A stretch of 64,000 nucleotides of DNA from M3007 sp044230315 (GTDB taxonomy: Bacteria; Bacteroidota; Bacteroidia; Chitinophagales; Saprospiraceae): positions 1 through 64,000 of the forward strand of contig JBGARJ010000022.1 in the NCBI GenBank assembly GCA_044230315.1, written 5' to 3'. Shown piece after piece: positions 58,629 through 64,000 of the stretch. The first letter of the stretch is position 1. The number at the start of each line of letters is the position of its first letter. The notes below the pieces were generated by a model that saw only the letters and a program-made list of their open reading frames with translations, had not been told where the DNA came from and did no database searches. Both the position numbers and the translations under genes were made by a program.

Positions 58629-60410
58629 ATGACACTTCCCGATTTGAATGATACCATTGCCGCCCTGGCCACGCCGCCGGGGGTGGGCGCTATTGCCGTG
58701 TTGCGCCTGTCGGGCCCGCGGGCGCTGCTTATGGCCGACCGTATTTTCAAAGGCAAGCGCCTCGAAAACCAGCCCAGCCACACCGCTCATTTCGGCCGCA
58801 TCGAAGCCGAAGACGGCCGCACGCTCGACGAGGTGCTGGTCACCCTTTTCCGCGCGCCCAAGTCGTACACCGGCGAAGACCTGGTGGAAATTTCGGTGCA
58901 CGGCTCCACCTACGTCCAGCAGGAAGTGCTGCAACTCCTGCTGCGCTCCGGCGCGCGGCTGGCCCAGCCCGGCGAGTTTACGCTCCGCGCCTTCCTGAAC
59001 GGAAAAATGGACCTCAGCCAGGCCGAAGCCGTGGCCGACCTGGTGGCCAGCCACGGCGCGGCGGCGCACCAGCTGGCGCTGCGGCAACTCCGCGGCGGGT
59101 TTAAGACCGAGATCGCCCACTTGCGCGAAGAACTGATCCACTTCGCCAGCCTGGTGGAACTCGAGCTCGACTTCTCGGAAGAGGATGTGGAATTTGCCGA
59201 CCGCAGCCAACTCAAGGCCCTGGTGCAGCGCATCGGGGCATACCTGCACGCGCTGGTGCAGTCGTTTGCGCTGGGCAATGCCCTGAAAACCGGGGTAGCC
59301 ACCGTGATCGCCGGCCGGCCCAACGCCGGTAAAAGCACACTGCTCAACGCCCTGCTCAACGAAGAGCGCGCCATCGTGAGCGACATTGCCGGCACCACCC
59401 GCGACACCATCGAAGAAACGCTCAACATCCGCGGCGTGGAATTCCGCCTGATCGATACGGCCGGCATCCGCGAAGCGCAGGACCAGATCGAAGCCATGGG
59501 CGTGCAGCGCACGATGGAAAAAATCGGGCAGGCCTCCATCGTGGTGTACCTGTGGGACGTGACCGCCCTGACGCTGGCCGAAGTACACGCCGACCTCGCC
59601 GGGATTGTGGGCGCGGCTGCGGCCGACGGCGATACGCGACCGGAAGGGGCATCGCAGCAGGGGTCGCCCATCCTGGTGGTGTGCAACAAAATGGACCAAA
59701 ACCCCTATTTCAAGGCCGAATGGCTGGTCGACCCCGCCGCCCCCGACGTGTATCCCTACCTGCAAAGCGACCCGCCGGCGCAGAACCGGATCGGCCTCAC
59801 CGCCGACCAGATCGTGCCCATCAGCGCCAAAAACCGGCAAAACATCGAATACCTGAAGGAAAAACTGTTTGAAAGCGCCATCGGCGGCGAGCTCAACCTG
59901 GAAGGCACCATCGTGACCAACGCCCGGCACTACGCCGCCCTGCAAGGCGCCGAAGCCGCCCTCACCGACGTGCTGCAGGGCCTGAACAGCGGCGTGACCG
60001 GCGACTTTGTGGCGATGGACATCCGGCGGGCGCTGAACTTCCTGGGGGAGATCACCGGCGAGATCGGGGTGGAGGATCTGTTGGGGAATATTTTTGGGAA
60101 GTTTTGTATACTTCCTGGGGGAGATCACCGGCGAGATCGGGGTGGAGGATCTGTTGGGGAATATTTTTGGGAAGTTTTGTATTGGAAAGTAACCCCAAAA
60201 AAGACCCCTAAACCGCATCCTCTTCCCCCCGTGATTTTATTCCGCAGCCTGCTGCCCCACCACCGAAGACCGGACACCCTATCCGGATCGAGTTGGGCCA
60301 ACCCGTACCTGTTTTGGTTGATTGTTTCGATATGTTTTCTACCGGTTGAATCATGTTTGGAATTAATCCGGACTTTGGTACGGAAGAGCGGAGATGTGGT
60401 GAGAAAATAA
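58629..60410 (+). CDS. mnmE: tRNA modification GTPase MnmE, C-terminus displaced by a tandem duplication
   Basis: With MnmG it installs the carboxymethylaminomethyl group at U34 of tRNAs. The ATG is at 58629. N-terminal tetrahydrofolate-binding domain (ATPPGVGAIAVLRLSGPRA), then the G domain inside the helical domain: GRPNAGKSTLLNALL (about residue 226), IAGTTRDTIEE, DTAGIREAQDQ and NKMD. The normal end is ...IFGKFCIGK, with the catalytic Cys four residues from the C-terminus. Here the frame reads IFGKFCI and then, because of a 73-bp tandem duplication, LPGGDHRRDRG and about 97 foreign residues. The true end FCIGK followed by TAA exists at 60175-60192 in another frame. Without the duplication the protein would be 496 residues. 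As read, it is probably impaired. Confidence 0.9.
   Translation: MTLPDLNDTIAALATPPGVGAIAVLRLSGPRALLMADRIFKGKRLENQPSHTAHFGRIEAEDGRTLDEVLVTLFRAPKSYTGEDLVEISVHGSTYVQQEVLQLLLRSGARLAQPGEFTLRAFLNGKMDLSQAEAVADLVASHGAAAHQLALRQLRGGFKTEIAHLREELIHFASLVELELDFSEEDVEFADRSQLKALVQRIGAYLHALVQSFALGNALKTGVATVIAGRPNAGKSTLLNALLNEERAIVSDIAGTTRDTIEETLNIRGVEFRLIDTAGIREAQDQIEAMGVQRTMEKIGQASIVVYLWDVTALTLAEVHADLAGIVGAAAADGDTRPEGASQQGSPILVVCNKMDQNPYFKAEWLVDPAAPDVYPYLQSDPPAQNRIGLTADQIVPISAKNRQNIEYLKEKLFESAIGGELNLEGTIVTNARHYAALQGAEAALTDVLQGLNSGVTGDFVAMDIRRALNFLGEITGEIGVEDLLGNIFGKFCILPGGDHRRDRGGGSVGEYFWEVLYWKVTPKKTPKPHPLPPVILFRSLLPHHRRPDTLSGSSWANPYLFWLIVSICFLPVESCLELIRTLVRKSGDVVRK
60037..60182 (+). repeat. 73-bp perfect tandem duplication at the 3' end of mnmE
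   Basis: Bases 60037-60109 are repeated exactly at 60110-60182 (both begin ACTTCCTGGGGGAG and end AAGTTTTGTAT). 73 is not a multiple of three, so the second copy is read out of frame. Two identical direct copies could recombine and restore the intact gene. It could also be an assembly artefact. Confidence 0.93.
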
Positions 60411-60474
60411 CGTCGGTCAGGATTAACTTGGGCGCCCTGGCGCCGAAATGATAAATTCAAACATGTCTTGAATA
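60349..60474. repeat. Palindromic element copy H (degenerate)
   Basis: Tips AATCATGTTTGGAATT and AATTCAAACATGTCTTGAA. An inner pairing is TTAATCCGGAC against GTCAGGATTAA (one mismatch), and AAATAACGTC resembles the constant word TAACGC. ACAAGGCA is not visible. It lies between mnmE and araA and overlaps the out-of-frame extension of mnmE. Confidence 0.55.
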
Positions 60475-60504
60475 CTATGTTTATACGATTCAATTTAATA
60501 CCAT

Positions 60505-61995
60505 ATGCTCAATTTGACCCAATTAGAGATCTGGTTCGTCACGGGTAGCCAACACCTTTACGGTGCAGAAGTTTTGAACCAGGTAGCGCTGCACGCCCAG
60601 CAAATTGCGCGGTCGCTCGATGCGGTTTCGGCCATACCCGCTAAAGTGGTTTTCAAACCGGTTGTCAAGACGCCCGATGAGATCCACCAAATTTGTCAGG
60701 AAGCCAACGTCAATACCAACTGCATCGGCATCATCGCCTGGATGCACACGTTTTCACCGGCCAAGATGTGGATTCGCGGATTGAATACCCTGCAAAAACC
60801 GCTCTGCCACCTGCACAGTCAGTTCAACCGCGATATACCGTGGGGCGAGATCGACATGGATTTCATGAACCTGAACCAGTCGGCGCACGGCGACCGGGAA
60901 TTCGGCTTCATCAACACCCGCATGCGCCGGAACCGCTTCGTCGTTACCGGTCACTGGCAGGAAACCGGGGTGCAGGAGCAACTCGGCATCTGGGCCCGGG
61001 CAGCGGCCGCCCGGCACGACTGGCAGGGCGCCAAATTCGTTCGCTTTGGCGACAACATGCGGCAGGTAGCCGTAACCGAAGGGGATAAAGTGGAAGCGGA
61101 GATCAAATTCGGCTACTCGGTCAACACCTACGGCATAGGGGATTTGGTCGGCGCCATCCGGGAGGTAAGCGACGCAGCCATAGATCAACTCTGCTCCGAA
61201 TACGCCGACCTGTACGCCGTAATGCCTTCGCTCCTGCCCGGCGGCGCGCAGCACAGTTCGTTGCGCGAAGGGGCGCGCATCGAACTCGGCCTGCGCGCCT
61301 TCTTGCAAAACGGCCAGTTCAAAGGCTTTACCGATACGTTCGAAGACCTGCACGGGCTGGTCCAACTTCCGGGCATCGCGTCCCAACGGCTTATGGCCGA
61401 CGGATACGGATTCGGGGCGGAAGGCGACTGGAAAACCGCCGCGCTGGTCCGGGCCGCCAAGGTCATGGCCGCCGGCCTGCCGGGCGGCAACTCCTTTATG
61501 GAAGATTACACCTACCACCTCGACCCCGACAACCCCATGGTGCTGGGCGCCCATATGCTTGAAATTTGCCCGTCGATCGCCAACGCCAGGCCCCGCTGCG
61601 AAGTGCACCCGCTTGGAATCGGCGGAAAAGCGGATCCCGTACGCCTGGTGTTCAACACAGCGGGCGGTCCGGCACTGAACGCTTCCCTGATCGACATGGG
61701 CAACCGTTTCCGCCTGCTCATCAATGCGGTGGAAGCCGTGGAACCGACGCAACAATTGCCCAAGCTCCCGGTAGCCCGCGTGCTTTGGAAGCCCTTGCCC
61801 GACCTGCCTACCGCTTGTACGGCCTGGATTTACGCCGGCGGCGCCCACCACACCGTTTTTAGCCAAAACCTGAAAACCGAACATTTCGAGGCATTTGCCG
61901 AAATGTTCGACATCGAAACCGTGATCATCGATGCCGAAACACGCCTGCGCCAGTTCAAAAATGAATTGCGCTGGGGAGAAGTTTTTTACCAATAA
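60505..61995 (+). CDS. araA: L-arabinose isomerase
   Basis: Converts L-arabinose to L-ribulose, first step of arabinose use. A 496-residue cytoplasmic enzyme matching the family length (about 500). It opens with LEIWFVTGSQHLYG. Active-site residues are in FGAEGDWKTAAL (Glu), MEDYTYHLDPDNPMVLGAHML (split at YHL; Glu and His) and GGAHHTVFSQNL (His), all intact, so metal binding and isomerisation should be normal. First gene of the araA-araB-araD operon; araB starts 17 bp downstream. No AraC or AraR regulator was seen within the window. Confidence 0.97.
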   Translation: MLNLTQLEIWFVTGSQHLYGAEVLNQVALHAQQIARSLDAVSAIPAKVVFKPVVKTPDEIHQICQEANVNTNCIGIIAWMHTFSPAKMWIRGLNTLQKPLCHLHSQFNRDIPWGEIDMDFMNLNQSAHGDREFGFINTRMRRNRFVVTGHWQETGVQEQLGIWARAAAARHDWQGAKFVRFGDNMRQVAVTEGDKVEAEIKFGYSVNTYGIGDLVGAIREVSDAAIDQLCSEYADLYAVMPSLLPGGAQHSSLREGARIELGLRAFLQNGQFKGFTDTFEDLHGLVQLPGIASQRLMADGYGFGAEGDWKTAALVRAAKVMAAGLPGGNSFMEDYTYHLDPDNPMVLGAHMLEICPSIANARPRCEVHPLGIGGKADPVRLVFNTAGGPALNASLIDMGNRFRLLINAVEAVEPTQQLPKLPVARVLWKPLPDLPTACTAWIYAGGAHHTVFSQNLKTEHFEAFAEMFDIETVIIDAETRLRQFKNELRWGEVFYQ

Positions 61996-62012
61996 AATCT
62001 TTGCTGCACATC

Positions 62013-63650
62013 ATGAAATACGTCATAGGCCTCGATTACGGTACCGACTCCGTGCGGGCATTAGTCGTCAATACCGCCAACGGCGAGGAAGTCGCCACGG
62101 CTGTTTATTATTACCCGCGCTGGAAAAAAGGCATGTATTGTGTGCCGGCGCACGCTCAATTCCGCCAACACCCGAACGATTACCTGGAAGGGTTGAAAGA
62201 ATCGGTCAAAGAAGCCCTGCGCCGGGCGGGTCCGGAGGTCGCTAAAAATATCGTGGGCATTTCGGTGGACACCACGGGCTCTACGATCGTGGCGGTCGAT
62301 CAACGCGGCACCCCCTTGTCGCTACTGACCGGGTTTGAAGAAAACCCCAACGCCATGTTTGTGCTTTGGAAAGACCATACCGCCAACAAAGAGGCCGGTG
62401 AGATCAACGAACTCGCCTGGAAATGGAGCAATGATTTCACCAAATACGTGGGCGGCGTGTATTCTTCGGAATGGTTTTGGGCAAAAATATTGCACATCCT
62501 GCGGGTGGATGAGAACGTGCGGAAGGCCGCCTTTTCCTGGATGGAGCACTGCGACTGGATCTCGGCCGTGCTGACCGGCATGACCGACCCGCTTCAGGTG
62601 AAACGGTCGCGTTGCGCTGCCGGACACAAAGCCATGTGGCATGAGGAATTCGATGGCTTGCCCGACAACGCGTTTTTGCAAAAGATAGACCCCTTGCTGT
62701 CCGGCGTCCGCGACCGGCTATACCGGTACACCTACACGTCGGATGAGGCTATGGGCACCATATCGGCCGAATGGGCCAACGAACTGGGCCTTCCGGAAAA
62801 TGTAGTCATCGGCGTGGGCGCTTTCGACGCGCACATGGGGGCGGTGGGCGCGCGCATCGAGCCGTATTCGCTGGTGCGTGTAATGGGCACATCCACCTGC
62901 GACATGCTTATCGCGCCCAACGACGAAGTGGGCGATCTGCTGATCCGCGGCATTTGCGGCCAGGTCGACGGCTCCATCCTGCCCGGCATGCTGGGCATGG
63001 AAGCCGGCCAGTCGGCCTTCGGCGATGTCTATGCGTGGTTTCAAAACCTGCTCGCCTGGCCCATTCGCAACCTGCTCCCGGAAGCAGAAGCCGAAAAACA
63101 CGTGGAAGGCATCATTCCCATGCTGTCGATAAAAGCTGCCGAATTGCCGCTCACCGAACACGACCCCATTGCGCTCGACTGGTTCAACGGCCGGCGCACA
63201 CCCGACGCCAATCACCAGCTGAAGGGCGCGATTGCCGGGCTCAACCTGGGTAGCGATGCCCCCCGCTTGTTCAAGGCCCTGGTTGAAGCCACGGCCTTCG
63301 GCGCACGACGCATTGTAGAGCGTTTCCGCTCGGAAGGCGTGCCCATTCACCAGGTGATCGGCATAGGCGGCGTGTCCAAAAAATCGCCTTTTGTCATGCA
63401 AACGCTGGCTGACGTGCTCGGTATGCCCATCAAAATCGTGCGCTCCGAACAGGCCTGCGCACTGGGAGCGGCCATTTGTGCCGCCACCGCCGCCGGTGTT
63501 TACCCAAGCATGGAAGAGGCCCAAAAATCCATGAACTCCGGATTTGATGCCACCTTCCATCCGCAAAAGGACAAAACCCAGGTGTATGACAAACTGTACC
63601 GGCGCTATTTGGAATTCGGGGATTTTATAGAGAAAACAACGGCTAAGTAA
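62013..63650 (+). CDS. araB: Ribulokinase
   Basis: Phosphorylates L-ribulose to L-ribulose 5-phosphate. It is a FGGY-family kinase of 545 residues from the ATG at 62013 (MKYVIGLDYGTDSVRALVV, the phosphate-1 motif); the TTG at 62001 is less likely. Further landmarks are ISVDTTGSTIVAVD, FDAHMGAVGARIEPYSLVRVMGTSTCDM (split at IEP) and the C-terminal adenosine motif IGIGGVSKKSPFVMQTLADV. All expected motifs are present. Co-transcribed with araA. The next intact gene is araD, but a 155-bp interval with an enzyme remnant separates them. Confidence 0.96.
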   Translation: MKYVIGLDYGTDSVRALVVNTANGEEVATAVYYYPRWKKGMYCVPAHAQFRQHPNDYLEGLKESVKEALRRAGPEVAKNIVGISVDTTGSTIVAVDQRGTPLSLLTGFEENPNAMFVLWKDHTANKEAGEINELAWKWSNDFTKYVGGVYSSEWFWAKILHILRVDENVRKAAFSWMEHCDWISAVLTGMTDPLQVKRSRCAAGHKAMWHEEFDGLPDNAFLQKIDPLLSGVRDRLYRYTYTSDEAMGTISAEWANELGLPENVVIGVGAFDAHMGAVGARIEPYSLVRVMGTSTCDMLIAPNDEVGDLLIRGICGQVDGSILPGMLGMEAGQSAFGDVYAWFQNLLAWPIRNLLPEAEAEKHVEGIIPMLSIKAAELPLTEHDPIALDWFNGRRTPDANHQLKGAIAGLNLGSDAPRLFKALVEATAFGARRIVERFRSEGVPIHQVIGIGGVSKKSPFVMQTLADVLGMPIKIVRSEQACALGAAICAATAAGVYPSMEEAQKSMNSGFDATFHPQKDKTQVYDKLYRRYLEFGDFIEKTTAK

Positions 63651-63676
63651 TGATGCATGAAAAATGCTGAATACGT

Positions 63677-63808
63677 ATGCGGTTTTTTAAACTATCCATA
63701 TTGGCGTTGCCGGTACCAGGAGGAAGGATTAAAGACAAAGGCCCCAAGAACAACGAGCTCCTTATCAAATTGCCGCCGATATCGGTAGTCGTTCTCGAAC
63801 TCAAATAA
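63677..63808 (+). pseudogene. Remnant of a GH51 alpha-L-arabinofuranosidase gene (internal deletion)
   Basis: A 43-codon frame between araB and araD. It starts MRFFKLSILALPV, like the beginning of a signal peptide, and ends NNELLIKLPPISVVVLELK with TAA. LPPxSVVVLEL is the usual C-terminus of GH51 arabinofuranosidases. The middle of the gene (some 500 codons in intact members) is missing and the join is in frame. The context is right: an arabinofuranosidase belongs to an arabinose operon. Alternatively only the C-terminal part is a remnant and the first residues are chance. The match is from memory of family ends, not a search. Confidence 0.65.
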
Positions 63809-63816
63809 AGCGAATA

Positions 63817-64000
63817 ATGAGTCTGTATCAATCACTCAAAGAAGAGGCCTGGGAAGCCAACATGGAGATTCCGCGCCAACACCTCGCCATTTACACCTTC
63901 GGCAACGTGTCGGCCATCGACCGGGCTTCGGGCGTAGTGGCCATCAAACCCAGCGGCGTACCGTATGTCGATTTGAGACCGGAAGACATGGTGCTCGTCG
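63817..64000 (+). CDS. araD: L-ribulose-5-phosphate 4-epimerase (3' end outside window)
   Basis: Converts L-ribulose 5-phosphate to D-xylulose 5-phosphate, last step of the pathway. Only the first 61 codons are present: MSLYQSLKEEAWEANMEIPR, then LAIYTFGNVSAIDR (the class II aldolase-fold GNVS motif that binds the phosphate) and VVAIKPSGVPYVDL (KPSGVPY motif). The start ATG is 8 bp after the remnant frame. The gene is cut by the window end. Confidence 0.93.
   Translation, partial: MSLYQSLKEEAWEANMEIPRQHLAIYTFGNVSAIDRASGVVAIKPSGVPYVDLRPEDMVLV

Noticed and set aside
58479..60218. Minus-strand ORF of 579 codons opposite mnmE
   Set aside because: Antisense shadow. Its N-terminal part is translated from the 73-bp duplication, and it runs through the terminator.
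1..64000. CRISPR arrays, tRNA, rRNA or tmRNA genes
   Set aside because: No regularly spaced direct repeats and no tRNA-like TTCGAATCC/CCA ends or rRNA landmarks were found by reading. A scan with dedicated tools was not possible.

Overview
The window is GC-rich chromosomal DNA from a member of the Bacteroidota, most likely a Saprospiria-like lineage (inference). The phylum call rests on four things. Several secreted proteins end in type IX secretion (T9SS) type A C-terminal domains. Many genes are preceded by the Bacteroidota promoter pattern TTG - about 19 nt - TAnnTTTG, with little Shine-Dalgarno. There are FecR/ECF sigma pairs, a carboxypeptidase-regulatory-type TonB receptor and a DUF1800/DUF1501 pair. 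Reading of genus or species is not possible from this sequence alone.

Layout. 1-7.3 kb: end of a giant T9SS adhesin, a kelch-type lipoprotein and the bifunctional penicillin-binding protein 1A. 7.3-14.3 kb: methyltransferase, small outer-membrane protein, a broken DUF433/DUF5615 toxin-antitoxin pair, alaS, obgE and a LOG-family gene. 14.4-24 kb (mostly minus strand): a BlaI/M56 regulator pair, a TonB-dependent receptor, ribE and two secreted relatives of the M56 ectodomain. 24.3-33.2 kb: class III adenylate cyclase, ALDH7-type dehydrogenase, macrodomain protein, SDR, VanX-type dipeptidase, alpha/beta hydrolase, sorbosone dehydrogenase-like lipoprotein and SBF transporter. 33.4-42.3 kb: T9SS cargo (M43 protease, DUF1501, YHYH) interleaved with an XRE regulator, an orphan FecI/FecR pair and DUF1800. 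42.4-44.4 kb: an envelope-stress-like ECF sigma module. 44.5-58 kb: acyltransferase, lipoprotein, thrB, GH20 hexosaminidase, a tandem outer-membrane pair, MFS permease, acyl-CoA ligase, CapA, DUF4230, small secreted protein and Nudix hydrolase. 58-64 kb: a promoter-terminator unit without a convincing gene, mnmE damaged by a tandem duplication, and the arabinose operon araA-araB-(arabinofuranosidase remnant)-araD.

The most unusual signal is not a gene. At least eight, probably nine, intergenic palindromic elements are scattered over the window, at 8.1, 20.0, 22.2, 24.1, 35.5, 46.7, 54.4, 56.9 and 60.4 kb. Long copies (about 165 bp) have outer tips of the form TAAGAACATGTTTGG and a core stem-loop in which the stem letters differ between copies but stay complementary, while two unpaired words, ACAAGGCA and TAACGC, are constant. 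Short copies (about 45-52 bp) consist of the tips only. Three copies supply, or directly overlap, the stop codon of the neighbouring gene, and a fourth has replaced the end of ribE. One copy is reversed and carries a roughly 370-bp insertion with its own perfect hairpins.

Other points of note: a 73-bp tandem duplication that pushes the catalytic C-terminal CIGK of MnmE out of frame; a 43-codon remnant that appears to join a signal peptide to the last residues of a GH51 arabinofuranosidase; a perfect 13-bp palindrome overlapping the blaI promoter; and a C9 tract inside a perfect hairpin in front of a secreted-protein gene. No tRNA, rRNA, CRISPR array, prophage or complete insertion sequence was seen.
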